Positions 52,147-62,157 of a stretch of DNA of 64,000 nt are shown here, one piece after another. Below the pieces are notes generated by a model that was not told the origin of the DNA, did no database searches, and saw only the letters and a program-made list of their open reading frames with translations. Both the position numbers and the translations under genes were made by a program. How positions within the stretch are numbered: position 1 is the stretch's first letter; each line of letters opens with the position of its first letter. Origin of the DNA: Glycomyces tritici. Its GTDB lineage: Bacteria; Actinomycetota; Actinomycetes; Mycobacteriales; Micromonosporaceae. Where the stretch lies: assembly GCF_030403505.1 (NCBI RefSeq), contig NZ_JAUEMJ010000010.1:124001-188000 (forward strand). The letters are read 5' to 3'.

Positions 52147-52698
52147 ATGACTGCGAGCCCCATGGTGCAACAGTCCACTGTGTCCCATGTAACGTCCGCG
52201 GACCGCGCGGACTTCGACGGCTTCTACGCCGCGAACGCCGCCCAGATCACCGCGCAGATCCGCGCCTACGTCGGTGACCTCGCCGAGGCCGAGGACCTGG
52301 TCGCGGAGGCGTTCTGCCGGGCGCTGGCCCGCTGGGGGGCGATCAGCGCCTACGACAACCCGGCGACCTGGGTGCGGCGGGTCGCGTGGAACCTGGCGAC
52401 CTCGCGGCTGCGCCGCGCCGCCGTGCTGCGGCGGTTCCTGCGGTGGCAGCGGCCCGCGACCGCCGAAGGGCCCGGGCCCGACCGGCTCGACCTGGAGCAG
52501 GCGCTCTCGGAGCTGAACGAGCGCCACCGCAAGGCGGTCATCCTGCGCTACATGGCGGGCATGACCACCGCGGAGATCGCCGAGCAGGAGGGCGTCGCCG
52601 AGACGACCGTCCGCTCCTGGCTGACACGAGGCAAGGCGGCGCTCGCAGCGCGCCTGCGCATCGCCGACAACCCCGCCGAATTCGAGGAGAACCGATGA
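52147..52698 (+). CDS. ECF-type RNA polymerase sigma factor (SigE-like)
   Basis: A 183-residue sigma-70-family factor with region 2 (DFDGFYAANAAQITAQIRAYVGDLAEAEDLVAEAFCRALARW, then WVRRVAWNLATSRLRR) and region 4 HTH (LSELNERHRKAVILRYMAGMTTAEIAEQEGVAETTVRSWLTRGKAAL). It would direct a stress or envelope regulon. ATG 52147 has GAGGA upstream. Its stop overlaps the start of a membrane protein gene (ATGA), the usual arrangement for a sigma/anti-sigma pair. Confidence 0.93.
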   Translation: MTASPMVQQSTVSHVTSADRADFDGFYAANAAQITAQIRAYVGDLAEAEDLVAEAFCRALARWGAISAYDNPATWVRRVAWNLATSRLRRAAVLRRFLRWQRPATAEGPGPDRLDLEQALSELNERHRKAVILRYMAGMTTAEIAEQEGVAETTVRSWLTRGKAALAARLRIADNPAEFEENR

Positions 52699-53468
52699 AC
52701 GCCCCTCAACGCGACCCTTTGAGCGCCATGTTCGACCAGTACGCCGCCATCACCGCCGCCGAGTCCTCCCCGCCCTCCACCGGGCAGCTGCGGCGCCGGC
52801 TGCGCCGCCACCGCACCGCCCGCGTCGCCGCGGCCGGTGTGGCCGCCGCAGTGCTGGCCGTGCCGGGAGGCTGGGCGCTCCAGCAGGCCGGGGCGAGCGA
52901 CCAGGGCCCCGGCCCGGCCGACGGCGGCCCGACCTCGGAGGTCAGCGAGGAGGCCGGCTGCGGATTCGAGCCGACGGACCCGCCGAGCGAGGACTGGCCC
53001 ACCGACGAGGATCCCTCGGAGGAGCCGACCGGCACTGAGGAGTCGCCCAGCGAGGAGCCGACCGGCACTGAGGAGTCGCCCAGCGAGGAGCCGACCGGAA
53101 GCGGCGAGTCGCCCACCGAGGACGACGTCTCCGCGAGCGAGGAGCAGACCGACTACGGCACGGAGGAGGAGCCCTCCGAGGAGTCCCCCGGGGAGGCCAC
53201 CGAGGCGCCCTCCGAGGAGTCCACGCCGTGCGGGGAACCGTCCGAAGGCACCCCTGGCGAGGAGCCCACCGGGGCCGAGGAGTCCGAGCCCGGCGACGAG
53301 CCGTCCGAAGCAGGGTCGGAGCCCGCCGAGGAGCCCTCCTGGTCCGAGGAGGAGCCCACGGAAACGGGTGAGGCGACCCCGTCTGAAGAGGAGCCCACCA
53401 CCGGCTTCGACGAGGAGTCGGTGTCACCGTCCGAAGAGTGGTCCGCGTCCGAGGAGCCCACTTCCTAG
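52695..53468 (+). CDS. Single-pass membrane protein with acidic repeat stalk, coupled to the sigma factor
   Basis: A 257-residue protein. A cytoplasmic N-terminus of about 42 residues (PLSAMFDQYAAITAAESSPPSTGQLRRRLRRHRTARV) precedes one membrane helix (AAAGVAAAVLAVPGGWAL). The extracytoplasmic 190 residues are almost wholly Glu, Ser, Pro, Thr and Gly, built on EEPTGTEESPS repeats, with two Cys. The layout matches anti-sigma factors of this ECF group, but no zinc-binding or classic anti-sigma domain is visible, so its role is inferred from the coupling. The acidic stalk could span or contact the wall. Confidence 0.75.
   Translation: MNAPQRDPLSAMFDQYAAITAAESSPPSTGQLRRRLRRHRTARVAAAGVAAAVLAVPGGWALQQAGASDQGPGPADGGPTSEVSEEAGCGFEPTDPPSEDWPTDEDPSEEPTGTEESPSEEPTGTEESPSEEPTGSGESPTEDDVSASEEQTDYGTEEEPSEESPGEATEAPSEESTPCGEPSEGTPGEEPTGAEESEPGDEPSEAGSEPAEEPSWSEEEPTETGEATPSEEEPTTGFDEESVSPSEEWSASEEPTS
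53019..53117 (+). repeat. Three tandem 33-bp repeats within the membrane protein gene
   Basis: Units at 53019-53051 and 53052-53084 are identical; the third at 53085-53117 has several changes. Each encodes EEPTG(T/S)xESPx, 11 residues. Length variation between strains is likely. Confidence 0.85.
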
Positions 53469-53483
53469 GCGCCACCTGACGAG

Positions 53484-53510
53484 GCCCCCGCCGGCATCGC
53501 CCGCGGGGGC
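53484..53510. terminator. Intrinsic terminator between convergent genes
   Basis: GCCCCCGC pairs with GCGGGGGC, followed by TTT, in the 58-bp gap between the sigma-operon membrane protein and nicotinamidase genes. Confidence 0.75.
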
Positions 53511-53526
53511 TTTGGCGCATGCGGGG

Positions 53527-54081
53527 TCAGGCGAGGGTCACGCCCGCCGCTTCGAGGTCCTTGAGGGCCTTGGCCTTCGTCTCCTCAGCCACGGCGGCGG
53601 TGTACTCCAGGAGCACCGTGGTGTCGAAGCCCTCGGTGACGGCGTCCAGTGCGGTGGCGCGGACGCAGTGGTCGGTGGCGATGCCGACGACGTCGACCGC
53701 GTCGACGCCGCGTTCGCGCAGCCATTCGGCCAGGCCCGTCTCGCCCGCCGAGCCCTCGAAGCCCGAGTACGCGGCCTCGTAGGCGCCCTTGTCGAACACG
53801 GCCTCGGCGACGGAGTGGTCGAAGTCGGGGTGGAAGCCCGCGCCGGCGGTGCCCACGACGCAGTGCGGGGGCCAGGAGTCGCGGAAGTCCGGTTCGGCCG
53901 AGAAGTGCAGGCCGGGGTCGATGTGCCAGTCGCGGGTCGCGACGATGTGGTCCCAGCGGCCCGGGGCGGAGCCGATGAGTTCGGTGACGGCCGATGCGAC
54001 GGCGGCACCGCCCGCGACAGCGAGCGACCCGCCCTCACAGAAGTCGTTCTGGACGTCTACCACGATCAGTGCCCGGCTCAT
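53527..54081 (-). CDS. pncA: Nicotinamidase / cysteine hydrolase
   Basis: A 184-residue isochorismatase-fold amidase that converts nicotinamide to nicotinate for NAD salvage. The catalytic triad is visible: Asp in IVVDVQNDFCEGG, Lys in VFDKGAYEAAYSGFEG and Cys in ATDHCVRATA. Metal-binding residues lie in TRDWHIDPGLHF. Length agrees with mycobacterial PncA. It is a single gene here. Confidence 0.93.
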   Translation of the reverse strand: MSRALIVVDVQNDFCEGGSLAVAGGAAVASAVTELIGSAPGRWDHIVATRDWHIDPGLHFSAEPDFRDSWPPHCVVGTAGAGFHPDFDHSVAEAVFDKGAYEAAYSGFEGSAGETGLAEWLRERGVDAVDVVGIATDHCVRATALDAVTEGFDTTVLLEYTAAVAEETKAKALKDLEAAGVTLA

Positions 54082-54158
54082 ACTTCGATCCTAGTGACGC
54101 GGTCGCGGCAGTGGAAGTCCCGGTGGGCGCCTGGAGCCGAATTTCGCCCTGGAAACGG

Positions 54159-54190
54159 GGAAACCCGGAGCCGACCGGCTCCGGGTTTCC
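54159..54190. terminator. Intrinsic terminator of ctaD
   Basis: GGAAACCCGGAGCC pairs perfectly with GGCTCCGGGTTTCC around GACC, between the ctaD stop and the divergently read pncA promoter. Confidence 0.82.
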
Positions 54191-54203
54191 TCTCATGCGT
54201 GCT

Positions 54204-55880
54204 TTAGTGCCCCTTGACTTCCTTCACCAGGTGGCCCCACTTCTCGTCGAAGACGGGGCGCTCCGAGCGGATGCGCGGGAGGCGGTCGAAGTTGCGCAGC
54301 GGCGGCGGGCAGCTGGTCGCCCACTCGAGCGAGCCGCCGTAGCCCCACGGGTCGTTGGTCTCGACCACGCGGCCGGTCTTCCAGGACTTGAACAGGTTCC
54401 AGATGAACGGCAGGGTCGACAGGCCCAGGATGAACGCGCCCACGGTGGAGATCATGTTCAGCGTCGTGAAGCCGTCGGACTCCAGGTAGTCGGCGTACCG
54501 GCGGGGCATGCCCTCGGCGCCGAGCCAGTGCTGCACCAGGAACGTGGTGTGGAAGCCGATGAAGGTCAGCCAGAAGTGGACCTTGCCGAGCCGCTCGTCG
54601 TACATGCGGCCGGCGACCTTCGGGAACCAGAAGTAGACGCCGGCGTAGACGGCGAACACGATGGTGCCGAACAGGACGTAGTGGAAGTGCGCCACCACGA
54701 AGTACGAGTCGGAGACGTGGAAGTCCACCGGCGGGCTGGCGAGCAGGACGCCCGAGAGGCCGCCGAGGAGGAACGTGACCAGGAATCCGATGCTGAACAG
54801 CATCGGGGTCTCGAAGGTCAGCTGGCCCTTCCACATGGTGCCGATCCAGTTGAAGAACTTCACGCCGGTCGGGACCGCGATCAGGAAGGTCATCAGCGAG
54901 AAGAACGGCAGCATCACCGAACCGGTGGCGTACATGTGGTGGGCCCACACGGCCATCGACAGGCCCGCGATCGCCAGGGTCGCGGCGACCAGCGTCTTGT
55001 AGCCGAAGATCGGCTTGCGGCTGAACACCGGGAAGATCTCGGAGACGATGCCGAAGAACGGCAGCGCCACGATGTACACCTCGGGGTGCCCGAAGAACCA
55101 GAACAGGTGCTGCCACAGGATCGCGCCGCCGGTCTCGGAGTCGAAGACGTGCGCGCCGAGCTGGCGGTCGGCCATGACGGCGAGGAGCGCGGCGAACAGG
55201 ATCGGGAAGACCAGGATCACCAGGAGGCTCGTGATGAGGATGTTCCAGGTGAAGATCGGCATGCGGAACATGAGCATGCCCGGGGCGCGCATCGTGATGA
55301 TCGTGGTGATCATGTTGACCGCGCCGAGGATGGTGCCGATACCCGAGATGGACAGGCCCACGAACCACATGTCCGCGCCGATGCCCGGCGAGTTGACCGC
55401 GTTCGACAGCGGCTGGTAGGCGAACCAGCCGAAGGAGGCCGCGCCGCCGGGGGTGATGAACCCGGAGACCGCGAGGATCGAGCCCAGCAGGTACAGCCAG
55501 TACGCGAAGGCGTTGAGCCGCGGGAACGCCACGTCGGGCGCGCCGATCTGCAAGGGCACCAGGTAGTTGCCGAACGCGAACACGATGGGCGTCGCGAACA
55601 TGAGCAGCATGATGGTGCCGTGCATCGTGAACAGCTGGTTGAACTGCTCGGACGAGACGATCTGGAGGCCGGGCCGGAACAGCTCGGCGCGGATCAGGAG
55701 GGCGAGGACGCCGCCGATCGCGAAGAACGCGAAGGACGTCACGAAGTAGAGCAGACCGATCTGCTTCGCGTCCGTCGTGCGGAGCGTGCGGGCGAGCCAG
55801 GAACCGTTGGGCTCCCGGCGTACCGGCCAGGGGCGCGCGACGATAGGCGTTGGCTCAAGCTTCGGCTCAACCGTGGTCAC
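54204..55880 (-). CDS. ctaD: Cytochrome c oxidase subunit I (aa3 type)
   Basis: The catalytic subunit of a heme-copper oxidase, 558 residues, 12 or more helices. Heme and CuB ligands are recognisable: TMHGTIMLL (low-spin heme His), [10 protein letters not shown] (CuB His cross-linked to Tyr), AHHMYATG, and HFHYVLFGT. Proton-pathway residues include the Glu in the GHPEVY context. GTG 55880 is chosen over ATG 55901 because GGAGG lies about 8 nt before it and the product then starts MTTVEPK. Subunits II and III are not in the window, so the gene is separated from the usual cta operon. Confidence 0.94.
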   Translation of the reverse strand: MTTVEPKLEPTPIVARPWPVRREPNGSWLARTLRTTDAKQIGLLYFVTSFAFFAIGGVLALLIRAELFRPGLQIVSSEQFNQLFTMHGTIMLLMFATPIVFAFGNYLVPLQIGAPDVAFPRLNAFAYWLYLLGSILAVSGFITPGGAASFGWFAYQPLSNAVNSPGIGADMWFVGLSISGIGTILGAVNMITTIITMRAPGMLMFRMPIFTWNILITSLLVILVFPILFAALLAVMADRQLGAHVFDSETGGAILWQHLFWFFGHPEVYIVALPFFGIVSEIFPVFSRKPIFGYKTLVAATLAIAGLSMAVWAHHMYATGSVMLPFFSLMTFLIAVPTGVKFFNWIGTMWKGQLTFETPMLFSIGFLVTFLLGGLSGVLLASPPVDFHVSDSYFVVAHFHYVLFGTIVFAVYAGVYFWFPKVAGRMYDERLGKVHFWLTFIGFHTTFLVQHWLGAEGMPRRYADYLESDGFTTLNMISTVGAFILGLSTLPFIWNLFKSWKTGRVVETNDPWGYGGSLEWATSCPPPLRNFDRLPRIRSERPVFDEKWGHLVKEVKGH

Positions 55881-56060
55881 CTGTGGGCCTCCATGATTCA
55901 TTTCCAGGTAGCGAAACGCAGCATAGCCCCGGGAAGGGCCGCCGATGCGGAGGGGGATTGCACTAGCGGCGTGGCGGAGCGTGACCGCATGCCGTGTGCA
56001 CCGTGGTTCCCGCAGGTCGCGTCAGCGACCGGCAGGTCGGGGGGAGTGGCGCCCGCGGGT

Positions 56061-56078
56061 CGCCGGATCGGGCCGGCG
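56061..56078 (-). terminator. Possible terminator after the roadblock protein gene
   Basis: CGCCGG and CCGGCG pair around six bases, flanked on both sides by the palindrome CCCGCGGG. No U tract follows. The rest of 55902-56105 shows nothing else I can name. Confidence 0.35.
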
Positions 56079-56105
56079 CCCGCGGGTGAGCAATCTCCTA
56101 CAGGA

Positions 56106-56510
56106 TCACAAGCTGCCGCGGGCGTCGGGCTCGAGCGCGGCGTAGACCCGCTTGACCAGCAGGGCGGTCTCGTAGCCGACCTGGCCGAGGTCGCAGCCGG
56201 CGTTGGCGAGCACGGCGAGCTGGGCACGGTCGCCGACGGCCATGAGCAGCAGCACGCCCTCGTCCATGTCGATGACGGACTGGCGGATGCGGCCGGCGTC
56301 GAGGACCTTCGCCGCCCCCGTCGTCAGGCTCGCGAGCCCCGAGGTGATGGCGGCGAGCTGGTCGGCCCGGTCGGTCGACAGGCCGCGCGAGGCGGCGATG
56401 GCGAGTCCGTCGACGGAGACCGTGAGCGCCTCTGACACGTCCGGGACCTTCTCCACGAAGGAGGTCAGGAGCCAGTCGAGTTCACCGACGTTCTTGTCCT
56501 TGTTGTCCAT
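56106..56510 (-). CDS. Roadblock/LC7 domain protein (conservon CvnB-like)
   Basis: A 134-residue Roadblock/LC7 protein ([34 protein letters not shown], then [14 protein letters not shown]). In Streptomyces conservons such proteins (CvnB) act with a membrane kinase-like CvnA, a DUF742 protein CvnC and a small GTPase CvnD. It is 11 nt behind the kinase gene. No CvnC or CvnD follows here, so the set is incomplete. Confidence 0.9.
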   Translation of the reverse strand: MDNKDKNVGELDWLLTSFVEKVPDVSEALTVSVDGLAIAASRGLSTDRADQLAAITSGLASLTTGAAKVLDAGRIRQSVIDMDEGVLLLMAVGDRAQLAVLANAGCDLGQVGYETALLVKRVYAALEPDARGSL

Positions 56511-56521
56511 CTCGCTGCTTT

Positions 56522-58975
56522 CTATTGGCGTTGTTCGTGCGCGGCGGCCGCCGCGATGCCGGAGGCGAAACCGGCGAGCCGGTCCCTGATCTCGGCAGGG
56601 TCGAGGTCGGTTCCGCCGCCGCCCGAACGCGAGCTGGGGACGGAACCGGGGAGCAGCCGGGAACCAGGAGCGCGGCGGGGCAGTTCCGCGCCGTTGACCC
56701 TGCCGGAGGTTTCGAGTGCTCGGTTCACCTTCCTGAAGGTAACATCCAGCGTCTCGGGCGCAGGCCCCGCAGGGGCGTGGGATCCGTTCCCGCCGTTGCG
56801 CGCCGCCGGGCCCGGCGAACCCTGCGCGCCGTAGTTGTTCCCGGCCACAGGCAGCGGTTCGGGGGCGGAGCCGGCGCGGCGCGGACGCGGCACGATCGGC
56901 TCGACGGCGCCCGGCGCGCCCGTCTCGGCGCCCGTCCCGGTCACCGGCAGGTTCGCGGCGCGGGCCGACAGCGCCAGCTGCGCGGCCGTGCCCCGGTCCG
57001 CCGGAGAGAGCCCCACGGGGTCCTCGGCGTGCGCGCTCGAGGGGATGCGCACCAGCGCCAGCGTGCCCTTGCCCATCGTGGAGTGGAGCTGGACGCTGAT
57101 CGAGTGCTCGGCGGCGAGCCGCCCCACCACCAGGAGGCCCATGGTCGCGGTGAGCTCGGAGTTCAGCTGCGTCGGCTCGGCGAGGCGGCGGTTGATCGCG
57201 GCCATCGGCTCGGGGGCCAGGCCGATGCCGTCGTCGGCGATCGAGATGACGATCTCCGAGCCCGAGCGGCGCGAGGTGACCCGCACCGACTGCGTCGGCG
57301 GCGAGTACGACGCGGCGTTGTCGAGCAGCTCCGCGAGGATGCGCACGAGGTCGCCGGCGGGCTTGGTCTCCAGCCGGACCGCGACCTGGTTCTCGACCAC
57401 GACGCGCCCGGCGTCCTCGATCTCGGCCACGGCGTCGCGGATGATCGCCTCGAGCCCGGCCGGGTGGTTGTAGCGGCGCTGCGGGTCGCCGCCGGCGAGC
57501 AGGAGCAGGTTCTCCTCGTTGCGGCGCATGCGCGCGAGCAGGTGGTAGACGCTGCGCCACTCGTCGGGGATCGACGACGCGGCGGTGCCCTCGACGAGGG
57601 CCTCCATGACCTGCTGCTGGCGGCGGATGAGGCTCTGGCCGCGGCGGGCGAGGGTCTTCATCATCGCCTCGACGTCGATGCGCAGCAGGGCCTGGTTCGC
57701 GGTCTGGCGCAGCGCCTGGTGGTGGGCGGCGCTGAAGGCCTCGGCCAGGCTGTCGAGCTCGTCGGCGTACCGCGAGTCGGTCTGCAGCACCGTCTGCTGC
57801 TTCGCGGCCTGCAGCAGCCGGTCGACCTCGTTCGCGTTGGCGGCCTGGGACACCGCGGCCACCGTCTTCGGCAGCGTGTCGTACGCGGCGGTCAGGGTCG
57901 CCTCGCGGACGCCGTCGACGCGCAGGCTGATCCGGCGCGCCAGCATCGCCGCGGAGATGATCGAGGTCAGCGCCAGCACGAGCACCAGCGCGAACGTGGT
58001 GAGCAGGGTGCGCGAGGCGGCCTCGCGCATGCGGTTCACGTCCTCGCCCAGGAAGGCCAGCACCGAGACCTGGGTCGTGTCCAGGGATGCGACGACCGCG
58101 CCCTGCGCCGCCATGAAGTCGGTGGGGGAGATCGTGGGGATGTTGCCGCGCAGGTAGACGCTCATCGCGGTCCGGGCGTCCTTGGCGTCCTGGGACTCCA
58201 TGGCCGCCTTGTAGACCGAGGCGGTCTCGTTCGAGGCGTTGGCCCGGAACTCGGTGATCTGCTGGTCGAACTTGCCTGAGAGGCTCGCGACCTGCCCGAG
58301 CGCCTCGCGGTCGACCAGGCCCGTGCCCTCGGACTCCAGGAGCGCGAGGTCGGCGGCGACGGTGAACTGGATCTCGGCGGCGATGCGCCCGGCCTGCATG
58401 ACCGCGGCGAGGGAGTCCAGGTGCGCGGAGATCTCGGAGTCGTCGACGAGGCGGGGCAGGATCGACGCGATCCCCACGATGTGGTCGGCGAGGTCGCGGT
58501 AGACCTGGATGCCTTCCGCCACTTCGTCATCGGTGTAGACGGCGTCGCCGGTGTACATCTCGTCGAACGCGAGCCTGGCGGTGCCGAGCTCGTCGACCTT
58601 CGCGAACAGGTTGTCCATGTCGTTGGCGAGCTCGGGGAAGCGGGTCACCGCCGCGTCCGAGGCGCCCCGCAGCGCGTCGAAGGCCTCGTCGGTCTCGCGG
58701 CGGGCCACCGCGGAGTCGAACTGGCCGCCGCCGCCGTTGACCACGGCCATCACGACCGGGCCGATCTCGGCCTGATGCTGGTCCAGGGTCTTGTTCAGGC
58801 TCTCCGAGAGCTCGGCGAGGACCTCGGCGTCGGTGGCGTTCTGGTAGGAGTCCCACACCGTCACCGTCTGGAACAGCCCGAGCACCAGCATCCCCATGAG
58901 CGCCGCCGCGATCGGCAGCATCAACTGCATCCGAATCGGGAGGCGACTGGTGCGCTGCCGGCTTTTACGAGCCAT
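56522..58975 (-). CDS. NIT-domain sensor kinase (conservon CvnA-like)
   Basis: An 817-residue membrane kinase-like protein. One helix near residue 20-42, an extracytoplasmic all-alpha NIT domain (about residues 45-315, long helices rich in Ala and charged residues), a second helix near residue 320-345 and a HAMP-like linker follow. The ATPase domain has [23 protein letters not shown] and [14 protein letters not shown]. The usual phospho-His block is weak: [24 protein letters not shown] replaces a HisKA domain, as in other CvnA proteins. The last 150 residues are Pro/Gly-rich and disordered. It is the first gene of a two-gene unit with the roadblock protein. Confidence 0.9.
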   Translation of the reverse strand: MARKSRQRTSRLPIRMQLMLPIAAALMGMLVLGLFQTVTVWDSYQNATDAEVLAELSESLNKTLDQHQAEIGPVVMAVVNGGGGQFDSAVARRETDEAFDALRGASDAAVTRFPELANDMDNLFAKVDELGTARLAFDEMYTGDAVYTDDEVAEGIQVYRDLADHIVGIASILPRLVDDSEISAHLDSLAAVMQAGRIAAEIQFTVAADLALLESEGTGLVDREALGQVASLSGKFDQQITEFRANASNETASVYKAAMESQDAKDARTAMSVYLRGNIPTISPTDFMAAQGAVVASLDTTQVSVLAFLGEDVNRMREAASRTLLTTFALVLVLALTSIISAAMLARRISLRVDGVREATLTAAYDTLPKTVAAVSQAANANEVDRLLQAAKQQTVLQTDSRYADELDSLAEAFSAAHHQALRQTANQALLRIDVEAMMKTLARRGQSLIRRQQQVMEALVEGTAASSIPDEWRSVYHLLARMRRNEENLLLLAGGDPQRRYNHPAGLEAIIRDAVAEIEDAGRVVVENQVAVRLETKPAGDLVRILAELLDNAASYSPPTQSVRVTSRRSGSEIVISIADDGIGLAPEPMAAINRRLAEPTQLNSELTATMGLLVVGRLAAEHSISVQLHSTMGKGTLALVRIPSSAHAEDPVGLSPADRGTAAQLALSARAANLPVTGTGAETGAPGAVEPIVPRPRRAGSAPEPLPVAGNNYGAQGSPGPAARNGGNGSHAPAGPAPETLDVTFRKVNRALETSGRVNGAELPRRAPGSRLLPGSVPSSRSGGGGTDLDPAEIRDRLAGFASGIAAAAAHEQRQ

Positions 58976-59083
58976 CGAGGGGCGTCCTTTCTGAGGGGCG
59001 AAAGCGCTGCGGCGTGCTGCTGACCATCTTTGCTTGTGCTTTCAGGGCTGTATGAGGCAGGGGTCACTCCGCAGGTCGGCCGT

Positions 59084-60427
59084 TCAGCCCACGAGCGGCC
59101 GTCCTTCCGGGTATCGGTACAGGCGGTGGCGGGAGCGGAGGGCGAGGGACGCGGCGAACAGTACCGGCCCGATGCGCCCGGTGTACATGGCGATCGCCAA
59201 GAGCCACTTGGACGGCTCGGACAGGTCGTACGTGACGCCGGTGGACTGGCCGAGGGTCGCGAGCGCGCTCGTCACCTCGAACATGATCGACATCAGGTCC
59301 AGGTTCGGCTCGAACCGCTGCATGAGGAACACGCCGAAGGCGTTGCAGGCCACGTACACCAGCGCCACCGTGAGCGCCTCGCGGATCACCGAGGGGTTGA
59401 TGCGGTGCCGGAAGGCCGTGACGTCGGGCTCGCCGCGCACCTCCGCCCAGATGACCAGGAGCAGCACGAAGAACGTGCCCACCTTGATGCCGCCGGCGGT
59501 CGAGGCGGAGCCGCCGCCGATGAACATGAGGATGATCGAGGCGAGCTGCGAGTCCTGGTTCATCGCGCCGATGTCGACCGAGTTCAGGCCCGCCGCGCGC
59601 ACCATCGAGGTCTGGAAGAAGGCCGGCAGGATCCGGTCGTACCAGGGCCACTGCCCGAACGTGGCCGGGTTCGACCACTCGAACACGAGGAACGCGATCC
59701 AGCCGCCGACGAGCAGGAACGCCGAGCCGACCAGGGTGATCTTGGTGTGCACCGACCACTGCTTGCGGCCCCACTTGCGGCGCGTGACCTCGAAGATCAC
59801 GGGCATGCCGAGGCCGCCGATGATGGTCGACAGGCACAGGGGCAGGCAGATCCACCAGTCGGTCGCGTAGCTCATGAACGAGTCCGAGAACAGCGCGAAC
59901 CCGGCGCTGTTGAACGCGCTGACGGCGTGGAAGATCCCGTACCAGACCGCGTCGCCGAGCCCGAACCCGTAGGTGGAGAAGCGGATCGCGAGGACCAGCG
60001 CGGTGGCGGCCTCGACGACGAGCGAGAGCGCCACGGTCCGCAGGAGCACGGCCTTGACGTCCCCGAGGCTCAGCGCCCGGCTGATCTCGGTCTGCGTCAT
60101 CAGCTTCGTGCGCAGGCCCAGCTTGTTCGACACGAGCAGCCCGACGAGGACGGCGCTGGTCATGATGCCCAGGCCGCCGACCTGGAAGAGCAGCATGATG
60201 ACGAACTGCCCGAACCAGCTCCAGTGGAAGGGCGTGTCGACCACGGCGAGGCCGGTCACCGACACCGCGGAGGTGGCGGTGAAGAACGCGTCGGTGAAGT
60301 GCGTGACGTCGTTCTCCAGATGCGCGAGCGGCAGCATGAGGAGCAGCGTCCCGGCCATGATCGTGGCCAGGAAGATCAGCGGGATGAGCCGGGCGGGGTG
60401 GCGGAAGAAGGCCTGGACGCGGGTCAT
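59084..60427 (-). CDS. trkH: TrkH-type potassium channel subunit
   Basis: A 447-residue K+ uptake channel with the four M1-P-M2 repeats. Selectivity-filter segments are visible as TATSAVSVTGL, SAFNSAGFAL, VRAAGLNSVDIG and SALATLGQSTGV. About ten helices. ATG 60427 lies one nucleotide from the trkA stop, so the pair is co-translated. The predicted function is K+ uptake for turgor, in keeping with the neighbouring compatible-solute importer. Confidence 0.95.
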   Translation of the reverse strand: MTRVQAFFRHPARLIPLIFLATIMAGTLLLMLPLAHLENDVTHFTDAFFTATSAVSVTGLAVVDTPFHWSWFGQFVIMLLFQVGGLGIMTSAVLVGLLVSNKLGLRTKLMTQTEISRALSLGDVKAVLLRTVALSLVVEAATALVLAIRFSTYGFGLGDAVWYGIFHAVSAFNSAGFALFSDSFMSYATDWWICLPLCLSTIIGGLGMPVIFEVTRRKWGRKQWSVHTKITLVGSAFLLVGGWIAFLVFEWSNPATFGQWPWYDRILPAFFQTSMVRAAGLNSVDIGAMNQDSQLASIILMFIGGGSASTAGGIKVGTFFVLLLVIWAEVRGEPDVTAFRHRINPSVIREALTVALVYVACNAFGVFLMQRFEPNLDLMSIMFEVTSALATLGQSTGVTYDLSEPSKWLLAIAMYTGRIGPVLFAASLALRSRHRLYRYPEGRPLVG

Positions 60428-60428
60428 G

Positions 60429-61109
60429 TCAGGTCGTGGAGGCGAAGTGCTCGACCCTCGTGGTGGCACCGGAGACGATGAGGGTGTCCCCTTCGGCGAT
60501 CACGGTGTCGGGTGTGGCGTAGGTGAAGTCCTCGCCGGGCTGCTTGACGCCGACGACGGTGACCCCGTACTTGCTGCGGAGCTTCGACTCGCCGAGGGTC
60601 TTCCCGACGGCCTCGGTGGGGGCCTTGGTCTTGACGATCGCGAAGCCGTCGTCGAACTCGATGAAGTCGAGCATCTTGCCGCTCACCAGGTGCGCGACCC
60701 GCTCGCCCATCGCCGCCTCGGGGTAGACCACGTGGTGGGCGCCGGTGCGGTGGAGGATCTGGCCGTGCTTGGCGTTGATGGCCTTGGCCCAGATCTCGCG
60801 GACCCCGACCTCCTCGCAGGCCAGCACGGTGAGGACGCTCGCCTCGATGTCGGTGCCGATCGCGACCACGACGTGGTCGAACTCGCCGATGCCGAGCTGG
60901 TTGAGCACCGTCGACTCGGTGGAGTCGGCCTGCACCACGTGGGTGAGGGTCTCCGAGGCGCGCTGCACGATCTCGGGGCGCTCGTCGATCGCGAGGACTT
61001 CGTGGCCGAGCCGTGTGAGGGACTCGGCGACCGCGGACCCGAAGCGGCCCAGGCCGATCACGGCCACGGTCTCCTCTACGGTGCTTTCGCCCTTGCCGAA
61101 CAGGTTCAT
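60429..61109 (-). CDS. trkA: TrkA/KtrA-type RCK regulatory subunit
   Basis: A 226-residue cytosolic gating subunit for TrkH. The RCK_N Rossmann motif VIGLGRFGSAVAESL binds NAD(H)/ATP, and a C-terminal RCK_C (TrkA-C) domain follows from about residue 135 (VAHLVSGKMLDFIEFDDG). Single RCK length fits KtrA/CeoB-like proteins rather than the double-length E. coli TrkA. Confidence 0.95.
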   Translation of the reverse strand: MNLFGKGESTVEETVAVIGLGRFGSAVAESLTRLGHEVLAIDERPEIVQRASETLTHVVQADSTESTVLNQLGIGEFDHVVVAIGTDIEASVLTVLACEEVGVREIWAKAINAKHGQILHRTGAHHVVYPEAAMGERVAHLVSGKMLDFIEFDDGFAIVKTKAPTEAVGKTLGESKLRSKYGVTVVGVKQPGEDFTYATPDTVIAEGDTLIVSGATTRVEHFASTT

Positions 61110-61247
61110 CGGATCGCTTCCTCAGTAGGTGCTGACACGCTGTCTGATTCTGCCACCCGCCCCGAGCGGCGGCGGTCCGTACCCGCGGCGGGCCGCGACG
61201 ACGCGTCCACATCGGCGGTCCACTTCGGATTCGAGGGCGAAAAAGAA

Positions 61248-61286
61248 GAGGGGGGCGGCCGATAACCCCTCATGGCCGCCCCCCTC
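61248..61286. terminator. Intrinsic terminator downstream of the ehu operon
   Basis: GAGGGGGGCGGCC pairs perfectly (13 bp) with GGCCGCCCCCCTC around a 13-nt loop, between the ehuA stop and the trkA start. On the minus strand it is followed by CTTTTTC. Confidence 0.85.
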
Positions 61287-61329
61287 GAACACCCCTAACA
61301 CTCTCCAAGGATGGAGGAGAACCCCGAGT

Positions 61330-62157
61330 CTACTCCGCGAGCACGGCCCGGAGGAAGTCCTGCGTGCGCGCTTCTCGCGGATCGGAGAAGATTTCATCCG
61401 GGGCGCCCTCCTCCACGATCCGGCCGCGGTCGAACATCATCACCCGGTTCGAGACGTCCCGCGCGAAGCCCATCTCGTGCGTGACGATGAGCATCGTGAT
61501 GCTGGTCGTGTCCGCGACGTCGCGCAGCACGCCCAGCACGTCGGCCACCAGCTCGGGGTCGAGCGCGCTGGTCACCTCGTCCAGCAGCAGGATGTCCGGG
61601 TCCATCGCCAGCGCCCGGGCGATCGCCACCCGCTGCTGCTGGCCGCCCGAGAGCTGCGACGGGTAGTTGTCCACCTTGGCCGAGAGCCCGACCAGCTCCA
61701 GCAGGTCGCGGGCCTTGGCCTCGGCCTCGTCCTTGGAGCGGCCGAGCGTGTGGACCTGCGCCTCGGTGACGTTGCGCAGCACCCGCATGTTCGGGAACAG
61801 GTTGAACGACTGGAAGACCATGCCGATCTTCTTGCGCGCCTGCCGCATGTGGCGCTCGTTCGCCACCACGAGCCTCCCGCCCTTCTCCATGTGGGACAAG
61901 GGCTTCCCATCGACCCAGATGACGCCGCCGTCGGCGGCCGGATCCTTGGGCGCGGTCACGTGCTCCAACGTCATGAGCAGCCGCAGGATCGTGGTCTTGC
62001 CCGATCCGGAGGGCCCGATGAGCGTCACGCGCTCGCCCGGGGCGACGTCGAAGCTCAACCCGTCCAGGACCTTGAGGTCCCCGAAGGACTTGTCGACGCG
62101 GTCGAAGCGAACACTGTACGGCGCTCCACGCTGGTCACTAGAAGTTGGACTTGGCAA
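61330..62157 (-). CDS. ehuA: ABC importer ATPase, EhuA/GlnQ-like
   Basis: A 275-residue polar-amino-acid-type ATPase. Walker A GPSGSGKTT, Q-loop MVFQSFNLFPNM, signature LSGGQQQRVAIARAL, Walker B ILLLDEVTSALD and H-loop VTHEMGFA are all intact. The insertion after Walker A (TAPKDPAADGGVIWVDGKPLSHM) is typical of EhuA of ectoine/hydroxyectoine importers. TTG 62157 lies inside the upstream permease gene (20-bp overlap). Last gene of an ehuBCDA-like operon. Confidence 0.88.
   Translation of the reverse strand: MPSPTSSDQRGAPYSVRFDRVDKSFGDLKVLDGLSFDVAPGERVTLIGPSGSGKTTILRLLMTLEHVTAPKDPAADGGVIWVDGKPLSHMEKGGRLVVANERHMRQARKKIGMVFQSFNLFPNMRVLRNVTEAQVHTLGRSKDEAEAKARDLLELVGLSAKVDNYPSQLSGGQQQRVAIARALAMDPDILLLDEVTSALDPELVADVLGVLRDVADTTSITMLIVTHEMGFARDVSNRVMMFDRGRIVEEGAPDEIFSDPREARTQDFLRAVLAE

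Noticed and set aside
53019..53117. CRISPR-like array
   Set aside because: The 33-bp units are directly abutting without spacers and lie in frame within a gene encoding Glu/Ser/Pro repeats.
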